Of a stretch of 54,747 bases of DNA, positions 1-8,828 are shown in pieces. A program made the position numbers and the translations under genes. Under the pieces are notes generated by a model. The model was not told where the DNA came from and did not search any database. It was given only the letters and a program-made list of their open reading frames with translations. Positions within the stretch are counted from its first letter, which is position 1. Each line of letters starts with the position of its first letter. Source of the stretch: an uncultured Clostridium sp. (lineage in GTDB: Bacteria > Bacillota > Clostridia > TANB77 > CAG-508); the NCBI GenBank assembly GCA_947368535.1, contig CANBHY010000009.1:1-54747 (forward strand), given 5' to 3'.

Positions 1-389
1 AAACAGCACAATATGAAGCTAAAAAATCTATTTTTTCAAAACTGATTAACGCTTTAAGAAACTCTATCTTATCTGATATTCTTGTTAGTGAAGAAGCAGG
101 GCAAGTTATTACTCCTGATGAACTAGATTCAGAATCTAGAGTTAACAAACTTGCTCGTGATACTAATACAAGTGAACAAGATATGTGGGATTATGAACGA
201 CAATTTAATGAAGCTCTAGCATCTGTAGATAAGCTTCAAAAAGAAGTTTCTAAAGTTCCAACTGAAAAAAAGGATTCTAATAATCCATTTAAAGTAGATG
301 AATCAGAACTTTCTCATGATGAACCAGTTATTTCAAGAGCTCACTCTGAAAGAGAAACTGGTGATTCAGAAAAAGATATTGAAAAATAA
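1..389 (+). CDS. 3' end of an unidentified protein gene (5' truncated by the window)
   Basis: The reading frame is open from the first bases of the window (codons in phase with position 3) to a TAA at 387-389, so the ATG at 183 is probably internal. The visible 128 or so residues are hydrophilic and rich in Glu, Asp, Lys and Ser. They include a short amphipathic stretch (KSIFSKLINALRNSILSD) followed by a low-complexity acidic tail. I do not recognise a domain. The style, with a charged and probably disordered C-terminus, recalls the coiled-coil proteins at 24-30.5 kb, but I see no clear sequence match. It converges on rimO, with a bidirectional terminator between them. Confidence 0.75.
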   Translation, partial: TAQYEAKKSIFSKLINALRNSILSDILVSEEAGQVITPDELDSESRVNKLARDTNTSEQDMWDYERQFNEALASVDKLQKEVSKVPTEKKDSNNPFKVDESELSHDEPVISRAHSERETGDSEKDIEK

Positions 390-405
390 ATTGTTTTAAT
401 CATTT

Positions 406-444
406 AAAAATAGAAGACTGATTTTAAATCAGCCTTCTATTTTT
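406..444. terminator. Bidirectional rho-independent terminator
   Basis: An 11-bp outer arm (AAAAATAGAAG at 406-416 with its complement at 434-444) and a 7-bp inner arm (418-424 with 426-432) are separated by one mismatch. A-rich and T-rich flanks give a U-tract in both directions. It lies between the convergent partial gene at the left edge and rimO. Confidence 0.85.
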
Positions 445-456
445 CTTTTATACAAA

Positions 457-1761
457 CTATTCTATTACTTCTGCAAATAAATCATATTCTTCAAATCCAA
501 CAATTTTACATCTTACAAATTTATTCATGATATCTTCTTTAGCACCACTTATATAAATTACTCCATCTGTATCAGGAGAATCCATATAAGATCTCCCCAC
601 ATAAAATAATCCATCATCTGAAATATCACAAATTAAAACTTCATGTACCTCTCCTACTCTGCTTTGCATTTTTTCTTCTGATATAGCATTTTGTAATCGC
701 ATAACTATATTTCTTCTTTTTTCCTTCGTTTTAGAATGAACTTGATTTTCAAATTTAGCAGCTGGTGTTCCATCTTCTTTTGAATAAGTAAAACAACCTA
801 ATCTATCAAATCTTATATCTTTAACAGCCTTTTCTAAGCAAATAAAATCTTCTTCTGTTTCGCCAGGGAAACCAACTATTAAACTCGTTCTAATTATTGC
901 TTCTGGTATTTCTTCTCTAATTCTATTTATAATATTTATAATATTTTTTCCTGTAGTTTTTCTATTCATCTTTTTCAAAATATCATCTGAAAAATGTTGT
1001 ATTGGAATATCAAAATACTTACAAATTTTTTCTTCTTTCTTAACTACCTCAATTAATTCATCAGTTATACTTTCAGGATAAGCATACAAAAATCTGACCC
1101 ATTTAAATTCTTTAATCATACACACTTTTTTTAACAACTCTGGTAACTTTAATTCACCATATAAGTCTATACCATATTTAGTCGTATCTTGTGCTATTAA
1201 AATAACTTCTTCTATTCCAGATTTAGCAAGTTCTTTTGCTTCTTCTAAAATATCTTCCAATTTTCTACTTACGAATCTTCCTCTAATATATGGAATAGCA
1301 CAATATGTACAAAAATTATCGCAACCCTCAGCTATTTTTAAATAAGCCATTTTCTTTCCTGTAGTAATAATTCTATTTCTATAAGACATATAATCATTTT
1401 TCTCCACATTTTTATAAACCAATGTGGAAATGTTTTTCCAAAAATCATTATATTCATCAATACTAATCCATAAATCTACTTCTGGAATTGCTTTTTGTAA
1501 TTCTGCTTTATATCTTTTAACTAAGCATCCCATAGCTACTAAATATTTGCAATTTTCTTTTTTATATTCAGCCATTTCTAATATAGTATTTATAGCTTCT
1601 TCTTTAGCAGATTCTATAAAACCACAAGTATTTACAATTATCATTTCTGCTTGTTTAGGATCATTTACAATTTCAAAATCATGATTTTTTAAAACTCCTA
1701 TTCCCATTTCTGTATCTATTAAATTTTTACTACATCCAAGTGATATAAAACCTACTTTCAT
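457..1761 (-). CDS. rimO: Ribosomal protein S12 methylthiotransferase RimO
   Basis: A radical-SAM methylthiotransferase that, in the characterised family, adds a methylthio group to a conserved Asp of ribosomal protein S12. The 434 residues show the family layout. An N-terminal UPF0004 domain carries cluster cysteines C10, C46 and C79. The radical-SAM core has CxxxCxxC at C147, C151 and C154. A C-terminal TRAM-like domain begins near residue 370. The opening FISLGCSKN is the RimO form rather than MiaB. The ATG is preceded by AGAGGAG, which overlaps the stop codon of rng, so the two are probably translationally coupled. Its target rpsL is also in this window (23280-23693) and keeps the Asp within VKDIPG. 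Last gene of pth-rng-rimO. Confidence 0.93.
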   Translation of the reverse strand: MKVGFISLGCSKNLIDTEMGIGVLKNHDFEIVNDPKQAEMIIVNTCGFIESAKEEAINTILEMAEYKKENCKYLVAMGCLVKRYKAELQKAIPEVDLWISIDEYNDFWKNISTLVYKNVEKNDYMSYRNRIITTGKKMAYLKIAEGCDNFCTYCAIPYIRGRFVSRKLEDILEEAKELAKSGIEEVILIAQDTTKYGIDLYGELKLPELLKKVCMIKEFKWVRFLYAYPESITDELIEVVKKEEKICKYFDIPIQHFSDDILKKMNRKTTGKNIINIINRIREEIPEAIIRTSLIVGFPGETEEDFICLEKAVKDIRFDRLGCFTYSKEDGTPAAKFENQVHSKTKEKRRNIVMRLQNAISEEKMQSRVGEVHEVLICDISDDGLFYVGRSYMDSPDTDGVIYISGAKEDIMNKFVRCKIVGFEEYDLFAEVIE

Positions 1762-1773
1762 TTTTATGCTCCT

Positions 1774-2952
1774 CTACTCACTATCAACGTGCTTACGAGT
1801 TAATTCCAATAAATTAAGCTTCGTAAAACCTTCTATTTGTACTTTTGTTCTCTCTTTTTTAATTTCTTCTGCAAAAAGACTTACTAATTCTTTTTTATTT
1901 TTTTCTTCATTCATATCAATAAAATCAATAACAATAATTCCACCAATATCTCTAAGTCTTATTTGTTTTGCTATTTCAATAGCAGCTTCTTTATTAATTG
2001 AAAATGCTGTATCCTCTAGTGTTTTCTTCTCAATAAACTTCGCTGAATTAACATCTATTGCTGTTAAAGCTTCAGTTTTATCAATAGTAATAAATCCTCC
2101 ACTCTTAAGCCATACTTTTCTATTTTCTGAAACAGATAATTGTTTTTCTATATTATTTGCTATCATTGCATCTTCAGCATCTACTATTACTTCTAAATCC
2201 TCTTTATCTAAAAAACTTAATTTTTCTAGTATTAACTCTTTAGTTTCTTCATTATTAACATGAATTTTTTCCAGTCCTTTATCAACTATATCTATTAACA
2301 ATTTATCTAATATTTCATTTGCCTTATATATTAATTTTGGATAATCATTAGTTGAAAATTCAATACTAATAATCTCATTCCACTTTTTTATTAAATTTTC
2401 TAAATCCTTTTTAATCTCCTCTTCATCTTTGCCTGTTGCAGAAGTTCTAACAATAGCACCCATTCCCTCTGGTAAATGTCTTTTAACAATTCCTAATAGT
2501 CTTTTTCGCTCAAGCTCATCTTCTATTTTTTGCGAAATTGTAGCAAAAGGTGAATTAGGCAATAATACAACATATCTACCTGGTAAATTAATGTGAGTAG
2601 AAACTCTTGCTCCTTTTTTATTATAACTATCACGTTTTATTTCAACTATAATTGGACTACCCGGTTTTATATTTTTTTCTACATCAGAAAGACTTACCTC
2701 TTCGCCTTTATTTTTAACTACGTCCACCTTTGGTAATAAATCTTTAAAATGTATAAAAGCATTTTTGCTCTCCCCTACATTAACAAAAGCTGCTTGTAAT
2801 GCAGATACAACATTTTGAACTTTTCCAATATAAATATTTCCTTCTAATCTCTTTTTATTTTTAGAATTAACATACTTTTCTACTAAAGTTTCATCTTCTA
2901 CTAAATAAATATTCTCTATTTCATTTTGAACATCAATAATGAGTTCTTTCAT
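1774..2952 (-). CDS. rng: Ribonuclease E/G family endoribonuclease, short C-terminus
   Basis: A single-strand-specific endoribonuclease of the RNase E/G family, which acts in rRNA and mRNA processing. I place the start at the ATG at 2952 because AAAGGA sits nine bases upstream. The in-frame ATG 36 bases earlier has no such site and abuts pth. The 393 residues contain an N-terminal S1-like RNA-binding domain (around residues 30-110) and the catalytic DNase-I-like domain with both metal-binding aspartate motifs (AIDVNS and IVIDFIDM). The protein ends just after the LELTRK motif. It therefore lacks the Zn-link CPxCxG cysteines and the small dimerisation domain found in full-length RNase G and E. 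The frame is intact, so this looks like a natural short form. Confidence 0.85.
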   Translation of the reverse strand: MKELIIDVQNEIENIYLVEDETLVEKYVNSKNKKRLEGNIYIGKVQNVVSALQAAFVNVGESKNAFIHFKDLLPKVDVVKNKGEEVSLSDVEKNIKPGSPIIVEIKRDSYNKKGARVSTHINLPGRYVVLLPNSPFATISQKIEDELERKRLLGIVKRHLPEGMGAIVRTSATGKDEEEIKKDLENLIKKWNEIISIEFSTNDYPKLIYKANEILDKLLIDIVDKGLEKIHVNNEETKELILEKLSFLDKEDLEVIVDAEDAMIANNIEKQLSVSENRKVWLKSGGFITIDKTEALTAIDVNSAKFIEKKTLEDTAFSINKEAAIEIAKQIRLRDIGGIIVIDFIDMNEEKNKKELVSLFAEEIKKERTKVQIEGFTKLNLLELTRKHVDSE

Positions 2953-2990
2953 ATAAATAATTCCTTTCATATCATATGTTAATAGCAAAA

Positions 2991-3548
2991 CTAATTATAC
3001 TTATTCATAGCACTGTCTAAATTCTCAGTTATAATTTTATCTACAGCTTCTACAGCTAAATCTACACCATTATCTAATAGTTCTTTATCTTCTGAATTAA
3101 TATGACCTATAACATATTCTACTAAATCCATGTTACCTTCAGGTTTTCCAATACCAACTCTTAGCCTTGCAAAATTTTCTGTTCCTAAATGCTGAACTAT
3201 TGATCTCATTCCATTATGAGTTCCAGGACCACCATTTTTCTTAATTCTTATCTTTCCTGGTGCTAAGTCTATATCATCATAAATAATCAAAACATGTTCT
3301 AAATCGATTTTATAAAAATCAATAGCCTCTCTTACCGCTTCTCCACTTAAATTCATAAAAGTTTGAGGTTTTAATAATATAACTTTCTCATTATGGATAT
3401 TGCCACTTCCAAATAAAGCATTAAATTTATTTTTGTTTACATCAATACCATATTTTTCTGAAATTTTATTAATAACATTAAATCCCATATTATGGCGAGT
3501 ATTTCCATAATCTTTTTCCGGATTTCCAAGACCTATAATTAATAACAT
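2991..3548 (-). CDS. pth: Peptidyl-tRNA hydrolase
   Basis: Releases peptide from peptidyl-tRNA that has dropped off ribosomes, recycling tRNA. The 185 residues are the normal length for bacterial Pth. Conserved motifs are present: GLGNP at the N-terminus, catalytic His in NTRHNMGF (H19), substrate-binding Asn in TFMNLSG (N66) and Asp in IIYDDIDL (D92). AGGAG precedes the ATG at 3548. It is first of a three-gene run with rng (38 bases) and rimO. Upstream DNA is very AT-rich and holds a TATAAT-like element without a convincing -35. Confidence 0.95.
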   Translation of the reverse strand: MLLIIGLGNPEKDYGNTRHNMGFNVINKISEKYGIDVNKNKFNALFGSGNIHNEKVILLKPQTFMNLSGEAVREAIDFYKIDLEHVLIIYDDIDLAPGKIRIKKNGGPGTHNGMRSIVQHLGTENFARLRVGIGKPEGNMDLVEYVIGHINSEDKELLDNGVDLAVEAVDKIITENLDSAMNKYN

Positions 3549-3672
3549 CTTACTCTCCTATTTTTAAAATCCTATATATTTTACTATATTATAAAATCAT
3601 TAACAAGCCTTTATATACTAGAATAAAAGCAATTTATATTATACTATCGTTTACATAAAAAGTAAAGTAGTT

Positions 3673-3753
3673 ATATTTTATCTCTATTTTTCATAAATTC
3701 ATGTTACATACTATACAACAAAATTATATATAATAAAAATAGAGATAAAATAT
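3673..3753. repeat. 19-bp perfect inverted repeat with 43-nt loop
   Basis: ATATTTTATCTCTATTTTT at 3673-3691 is exactly repeated in inverse orientation at 3735-3753. A third, partial copy of the TTATCTCT core lies at 3763-3772, near the end of the glycosyltransferase gene. It occupies most of the 237-bp gap between that gene and pth. It could act as a transcription terminator or be a small insertion footprint. No U-tract is positioned as in a standard terminator. Confidence 0.6.
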
Positions 3754-3785
3754 CAATCATATCTTATCTCTAAAGTAAACAATAT

Positions 3786-4571
3786 TTATCTCATTTGATC
3801 TAATAACCTATTAGCATAATCATTATGATCTTTTAAAATATAAGGTATAAACTTTTTATACTCATCTTCTAGATCATTATAAATATTAAGTAAAATTTCC
3901 ATATTATAATATAAATCTTGAATCTTTTTAGGATTTATTAAAGTAGTCATACTATCCGTTCTACCACTACTATAAGTTATAGAAACAAAATCAGTATATT
4001 TATGGCTTGAAGATTTTAAAACACCTGTATAATAAAACACAAAATCTTCAAAATATTTTTTTTCAACAAATCTAATATTATTTTTATTTAAGAAATCTCT
4101 ATTCCAAACCACATCCCAAACATTAGCATAATTCCATTCAATAATTCTATTTTCTTTCATTGAATTATGCTCTGTAGGAATAAATTCACCTTCAAATCCA
4201 TCCCCTATTGCTTCAAATCCTAAATAAATTACATCAGGAATATCATTTCCTATTTTTTCATTTATTCTAGAAAGTATATTTTCATCTGCAAAAACATCAT
4301 CTGAATCTAAAAATATAATATATTCACCAGTAGCATTTTCAATTCCAGTATTTCTAGCGCCACCAGCCCTTTTATTTTCAGTATGATTAATTAATTTTAT
4401 ATCACTATATTTAGAAACAATTTCAGAAGTTCTGTCAGTAGAAGCATCATTTACTACAATAAATTCATAATCTTTGAATTTTTGATTTAGAACACTTTTT
4501 ATACTTCTTTCAATTTCTTTTTCGGCATTATATGCAGCCATTATAATACTAAATCTATTCAAATCTAACAC
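3786..4571 (-). CDS. Family 2 (GT-A) glycosyltransferase
   Basis: A nucleotide-sugar-dependent glycosyltransferase, most likely acting in the cytoplasm on cell-surface polysaccharide or glycolipid; the substrate cannot be read from sequence. Of 261 residues, the N-terminal 110 form a classical GT2 fold: FSIIMAAYNAEKEIERSI at the start, VVNDASTDRT for nucleotide binding, and the metal-binding FLDSDDVF with D89 and D91. The C-terminal half is weakly conserved and no membrane segment is obvious. Its start overlaps the end of the upstream glycosyltransferase by seven bases, so the pair are surely co-transcribed and coupled. Confidence 0.9.
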   Translation of the reverse strand: MLDLNRFSIIMAAYNAEKEIERSIKSVLNQKFKDYEFIVVNDASTDRTSEIVSKYSDIKLINHTENKRAGGARNTGIENATGEYIIFLDSDDVFADENILSRINEKIGNDIPDVIYLGFEAIGDGFEGEFIPTEHNSMKENRIIEWNYANVWDVVWNRDFLNKNNIRFVEKKYFEDFVFYYTGVLKSSSHKYTDFVSITYSSGRTDSMTTLINPKKIQDLYYNMEILLNIYNDLEDEYKKFIPYILKDHNDYANRLLDQMR

Positions 4572-5818
4572 TCCTTAAATCTTTTCTTAAGTTTCTTCCA
4601 TACTCTATTAGTTTCTAAAAATTCTTCATAATGTTTTTCAACATCTTCATGGTATTTTTCTAATGCAGTTTGTAAATCTGTAAAATCATATTTTTCATAC
4701 AATGAATCTATCTTCTTAATACTTCTTTTAAGTTTTCTATGTGTAGATTCCATTTTAGTTTCATAATTTTCTTTATCCATTAAATACATAAGTAATGGTT
4801 TGTATTTTATCCATCCTAAACAAGCTTTATAAAATCTCTTTTCAACAGCTTTATCAGATGCTTTAATTAATTTTAATTTTTTAGGAAAATCTCCATCCAT
4901 AATTTCTCTATACTTTAAGAAACCATCATGAAAATGATAAACTGGAACTTTTATGATTTTTGAATCAGCTAATCCCATTGAAAAGAAAGTATCTTCTCCT
5001 CTAGCTTCTGGTGGATTATAAAATGCTGGTATTTTGTCAATATGTTTTAAGTTTAAACATAAAGTTGAACCAACAACAAATCTTTTTCCTGGCTCTCCAA
5101 CTAATTCATAAGCACCTTCACCGTCAGAAAGTTTTTCATTTGCATAAGTTACACCATTATTTTTTTCAAATTTTTCCTTTATTGATTTCCATGTAACAAC
5201 TTCATTACTAATAGACTCAATAAAATCTGTTATAACTTTCTCTTCTTCTGGTGTATCATAATTCATATATGGAATTGGTGAAATATAACCACAATGGTAT
5301 CCTATAGTAACATCTGCATTTTCATTTTCCATATGCTCTATATGTCTTAATAAGTTATCTTGCATTTTCCAATTAATATTTCCTTCATCATCTTTAACGC
5401 AAGCAACTGGATATTCATCATCATCCCAGAATAAAAGATAATTCATTTTTTCTTGGTAAGCATAATACATAACAGTATTTCTTCCTTTAGCATGTCCATT
5501 ACCAAAAATTAAATTAACTTCTTCCTCATCTAATTTATAATATTTTTGAACTGCAATTTTTTTCTCTTCAATATCTTCTGGTGTAATATATCTAACTGTA
5601 ATACCTGGTGTATTAAAAATTTCTGGCTTAAGATTATAAAAATCTTCTCTTTCTGCACCTTGATACTTTAAATCAAATAAAATATAAAATACTATATTTA
5701 CTTTTCTATCTAAATTTTTCATTTGATCTTGTAAATATGAATAATAACTATTAATTACATTACATACATTTGATCTTCCTGTTACAAATCCAATTCCTAT
5801 ATTAAGCTCTTTTTTCAT
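4565..5818 (-). CDS. Probable GT-A glycosyltransferase of an uncommon family
   Basis: I choose the ATG at 5818 because AGGAGG stands just upstream. An in-frame extension to 5875 would add 19 residues that run across this site. The 417-residue product starts with a beta-strand and loop typical of nucleotide-sugar binding (IGIGFVTGRSN). A DDDE metal-binding motif (LLFWDDDEYP, residues 132-135) follows, then RGEDTFFS (273-276) in the position of the catalytic-loop ED of GT-A enzymes, and a following HFHDG. The last 120 residues are basic and helical. I do not recognise a named family. It is first in an operon with the overlapping GT2 gene and is served by a strong promoter at 5881-5909. Confidence 0.75.
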   Translation of the reverse strand: MKKELNIGIGFVTGRSNVCNVINSYYSYLQDQMKNLDRKVNIVFYILFDLKYQGAEREDFYNLKPEIFNTPGITVRYITPEDIEEKKIAVQKYYKLDEEEVNLIFGNGHAKGRNTVMYYAYQEKMNYLLFWDDDEYPVACVKDDEGNINWKMQDNLLRHIEHMENENADVTIGYHCGYISPIPYMNYDTPEEEKVITDFIESISNEVVTWKSIKEKFEKNNGVTYANEKLSDGEGAYELVGEPGKRFVVGSTLCLNLKHIDKIPAFYNPPEARGEDTFFSMGLADSKIIKVPVYHFHDGFLKYREIMDGDFPKKLKLIKASDKAVEKRFYKACLGWIKYKPLLMYLMDKENYETKMESTHRKLKRSIKKIDSLYEKYDFTDLQTALEKYHEDVEKHYEEFLETNRVWKKLKKRFKEC

Positions 5819-5880
5819 AAAACCTCCTATGTGAATACTTAAAATGCACTTTTCAAAAAGTTCTAAGTTCCACAAATATA

Positions 5881-5909
5881 ATTATAGTCTATTCCAAAAA
5901 TAAAGTCAA
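5881..5909 (-). promoter_or_regulatory. Sigma-A promoter of the glycosyltransferase pair
   Basis: Read on the minus strand: TTGACT (-35, 5904-5909), 17-bp spacer, TATAAT (-10, 5881-5886). It lies about 60 bases before the start at 5818. A perfect Spo0A box abuts the -35. Confidence 0.85.
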
Positions 5910-5911
5910 TT

Positions 5912-5918
5912 TGTCGAA
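5912..5918 (+). promoter_or_regulatory. Candidate Spo0A-binding site (0A box)
   Basis: TGTCGAA, in the A/T context TTTGTCGAAAAA, matches the 0A-box consensus TGNCGAA of Bacillus and Clostridium exactly. It lies two bases beyond the -35 hexamer of the 5881-5909 promoter. At that distance Spo0A could activate or repress transcription. The window also encodes Spo0A (32815-33630). A 7-mer can occur by chance. Confidence 0.45.
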
Positions 5919-6010
5919 AAAGCGAAAAAATTATCGCTTACCAGATTACTTTTAATTTAACTTTGCCATTTTGAAATAAACATAGCTATATCTTCCTTTT
6001 TCTTTTATTT

Positions 6011-7069
6011 TCATCTATTTTCTATATAATCTGCTACTTGATTTTTATTATTTATAATATTATACCCACATGTTCTAATAATTCTGTTCATAATTGCTAA
6101 TCCTATTCCATCTACGCTTACACTCTCAATTAATATCAAGTTATAACCTTCTTCATCGATTTTCCTTAATTTAGTAAAAATATTCTTTGAAAACTCTTCC
6201 AAATTTTTTCCTATACTCTCAAAAGAAATTTGACTATAATTGCTTTTATCTTTTTCTAATCCTAAAACTATTACATTCTCATTTTTTAATTGTTCACTAA
6301 TATCTTTTTTCTCTTGAGAATCTTTTATATCTAGCAATACACATCTTGTTTTAGGAGCATAATGTTTATGTTTCATTCCTGGACTTAGTACTTTTTCATC
6401 TTTTTCTACATTATTCAAAACATGTTTATCTACATTTACTGCTCCTATTACGTTTAATATATCTTCTTTCGTAATAGCTCCTGGTCTCAGAATAACTGGT
6501 ATATTATCAATGACTCTAACCACTGTGGACTCTAAACCAATTTCAGTATCTCCTCCATCTATAAAAGCATATACACTACTATCTAGTTCTTCTTTTATAT
6601 CTTCTATTTTAGTACCACTAGGTTTACCTGATTTATTAGCACTTGGTGCAGCTATTGGTTTTCCAAATTTTTTAATTATTTTATTTGCAATTTTATTATT
6701 TGGCATACGAATAGCAACTGTATCAAGACTAGCAGTAACTTCATTGGGAATACTATTTTTCTTTTCTAAAATTAATGTAAATGGTCCTGGCATAAAAGCA
6801 TCTATTAATTTTTTCTCTACACCATTAATATTTTTCACACAATCCATAAGCATATCTAAATCAGATATATGTACAATTAATGGATTATCTGATGGTCTTC
6901 CTTTAGCTTCGAATATTTTTTTGCATGCTTGTCCATTAAATGCATCCGCACCTATTCCATATACTGTTTCTGTTGGAAAAACTACTAATTCACCTTTTTC
7001 TAAAAAAGAACATATCTCTTCCAATTCATTATCATCTATATTAACTTTCCAATCATAAACTATACTCAT
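6011..7069 (-). CDS. Threonylcarbamoyl-AMP synthase, Sua5 type
   Basis: Makes threonylcarbamoyl-AMP from Thr, bicarbonate and ATP, the first step of t6A37 formation in ANN-decoding tRNAs. Start taken at 7069, where GGAG is correctly spaced; the frame is open further upstream but without a ribosome site and across the promoter. The 352 residues hold an N-terminal YrdC domain (residues 8-200, with FPTETVYGIG and KGRPSDNPL at 56-64) and a C-terminal Sua5 domain (about 230-352), linked by the SPGMKHKHYAP segment. The length matches the two-domain Sua5/YwlC class rather than single-domain TsaC. It appears monocistronic. Confidence 0.93.
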   Translation of the reverse strand: MSIVYDWKVNIDDNELEEICSFLEKGELVVFPTETVYGIGADAFNGQACKKIFEAKGRPSDNPLIVHISDLDMLMDCVKNINGVEKKLIDAFMPGPFTLILEKKNSIPNEVTASLDTVAIRMPNNKIANKIIKKFGKPIAAPSANKSGKPSGTKIEDIKEELDSSVYAFIDGGDTEIGLESTVVRVIDNIPVILRPGAITKEDILNVIGAVNVDKHVLNNVEKDEKVLSPGMKHKHYAPKTRCVLLDIKDSQEKKDISEQLKNENVIVLGLEKDKSNYSQISFESIGKNLEEFSKNIFTKLRKIDEEGYNLILIESVSVDGIGLAIMNRIIRTCGYNIINNKNQVADYIENR

Positions 7070-7088
7070 ATTATCTCCAATCCTCAAT

Positions 7089-7117
7089 ATTATAGCACTT
7101 TTTTTATAATTTGAAAA
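7089..7117 (-). promoter_or_regulatory. Extended -10 promoter of the sua5-type gene
   Basis: Minus strand: TGC followed by TATAAT (7089-7094) gives an extended -10. A weaker -35 (TTTTCA, 7112-7117) lies 17 bp upstream. The start codon is about 20 bases downstream of the -10. Confidence 0.65.
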
Positions 7118-7253
7118 GTTAACAAGACAAATGAACTTAATTTGTGATAAAATTAAATCTATAATTGAATATATCATTCATGTAGTTACTTATTAGTACT
7201 ATTTATATATACAAATTAAAACCATAAAAAGTTTCACTCTATAAAAAAATTCC

Positions 7254-7282
7254 TATACAAATTTAAATTCAAGGTATATAAT
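7254..7282 (+). promoter_or_regulatory. Probable promoter of murE
   Basis: TATAAT at 7277-7282 with a poor -35 (TATACA, 7254-7259) at 17 bp. It lies 38 bases before murE, whose ribosome site is AAAGGAGGG. The rest of the 251-bp divergent gap shows no other structure. Confidence 0.45.
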
Positions 7283-7320
7283 AACCACATAGTAATCTTT
7301 TAGTAAAGGAGGGATTATCT

Positions 7321-8820
7321 ATGAAACTAAACAAACTATTAGAGGGTCTTGAAATCAAAGAAAGTGTTAATGATCTAAATTTAGATATAACAAATATACA
7401 TTCAGACTCAAGAAAGATTAAACAAAACGGACTATTTATTGCAATTGACGGTTACTCACAAAATGGTATTGATTATTTAGATGCTGCAATAACAAACGGT
7501 GCTATCGCAGCTATCGTTGAAGATAATATTGATATCTCAAAACTTCCAAATAATATTACTTATATAAAAACTGGCAATACTAGAAAAGCATTAGCAGTAA
7601 CAAGTTGTAATTTATATGACAACCCATCAAAAAAATTTAAACTTATAGGAGTTACAGGAACAAAAGGTAAAACAACAACAACTTTTATGATTAAATCCTT
7701 ATTAGAATCACATGGATTAAAAGTTGGATTAATTGGAAGTATTGCTGTATATATTGGTAAAGAAAAAATCGAAGATACAGATAGAACTACCCCTGAAAGT
7801 ATAGAAATTCAAAAACATTTTGCACAAATGGCAAAAGAAAATGTTGATGTAGCCATTATTGAAGTATCATCACAAGCTATGAAGTTACATAGGGTCGATG
7901 GTTGTAATTTTGATATAGGAGTATTTACAAATTTAACAGAAGACCATATAAGTAAAAATGAACATGCTGATATGGAAGAATATTTTAATTGTAAATGTAT
8001 GTTATTTGACCTATGCTCTACTGGTTTTATTAATAGCGATGATAAAACCGTTATGACTATAAAAGATAAAAATAAAACTTGCACATTCAAAACTTTTGGA
8101 ATAAAAAATTCAGCTGATATAAGAGCTGATGAAAAAACATTAAAAACAGATCCATCATTCATCGATTTTACAGCTAAAATTAACGGTAAAGATGAGCAAT
8201 TTGAAGTATCTATTCCCGGAAGATTTAGTGTATATAACTCATTAGGAGCAATTAGTGTTGCAAATGAATTTGGCGTAACCCCTGATGAAATGAGACAAGC
8301 TTTAAAAAATTTAAAAGTATTAGGAAGAAATGAACTAGTACCTAATAAATTAGGACTAACAATATTAATAGACTATGCTCATACACCATCTAGCTTAGAA
8401 AGCATATTAGAATCAGTTAAAGCATATGCCAAAGGAAGAATCATATGTGCTTGGGGTGTTGGTGGTGATAGAGACAGTAAAAAGCGTCCAATAATGGGTG
8501 AAATCTCTGGAAGACTTGCTGACTATACAATACTTATGTCCGATCAAGTGCGTACTGAAGATCCCTTAAAAATCTTACAAGACATTGAAGTTGGTGTAAA
8601 AAAATCTGGTGGAGATTATACAATAATTGTAGATAGAACTGCTGGTATAAAGCATGCTTTAGAAGTTGCTACACCAGAAGATATCATTGTAATCCCTGGA
8701 CTCGGACATGATTTATATCTAGAAAGAAATCATGTAAAATATCCATATGATGAAAGAAAAGTAATAGCTCAATTAGTAGAGGAACTAATTGCTGAAGGTA
8801 AGAAAAAACCAATACAATAA
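7321..8820 (+). CDS. murE: UDP-N-acetylmuramyl-tripeptide synthetase (MurE family)
   Basis: A Mur ligase that adds the third stem-peptide residue to UDP-MurNAc-L-Ala-D-Glu in the cytoplasm. All three Mur domains are present in 499 residues. The N-terminal UDP-binding domain has SDSRKIKQNGLFIA. The central ATPase has GTKGKTT at 113-119 and the carbamylatable Lys K225 in YFNCKCMLF. In the C-terminal domain, the third-residue selectivity loop that reads DNPR in diaminopimelate-adding MurE is here D408-Q-V-R411, followed by the usual TEDP. The Arg is kept but Asn-Pro is lost, so the amino acid added is uncertain. Starts at an ATG with AAAGGAGGG upstream. It stands alone, away from the murA/ftsQ cluster, so it may be a second MurE-like ligase. 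Confidence 0.88.
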   Translation: MKLNKLLEGLEIKESVNDLNLDITNIHSDSRKIKQNGLFIAIDGYSQNGIDYLDAAITNGAIAAIVEDNIDISKLPNNITYIKTGNTRKALAVTSCNLYDNPSKKFKLIGVTGTKGKTTTTFMIKSLLESHGLKVGLIGSIAVYIGKEKIEDTDRTTPESIEIQKHFAQMAKENVDVAIIEVSSQAMKLHRVDGCNFDIGVFTNLTEDHISKNEHADMEEYFNCKCMLFDLCSTGFINSDDKTVMTIKDKNKTCTFKTFGIKNSADIRADEKTLKTDPSFIDFTAKINGKDEQFEVSIPGRFSVYNSLGAISVANEFGVTPDEMRQALKNLKVLGRNELVPNKLGLTILIDYAHTPSSLESILESVKAYAKGRIICAWGVGGDRDSKKRPIMGEISGRLADYTILMSDQVRTEDPLKILQDIEVGVKKSGGDYTIIVDRTAGIKHALEVATPEDIIVIPGLGHDLYLERNHVKYPYDERKVIAQLVEELIAEGKKKPIQ

Positions 8821-8828
8821 TATAAACA

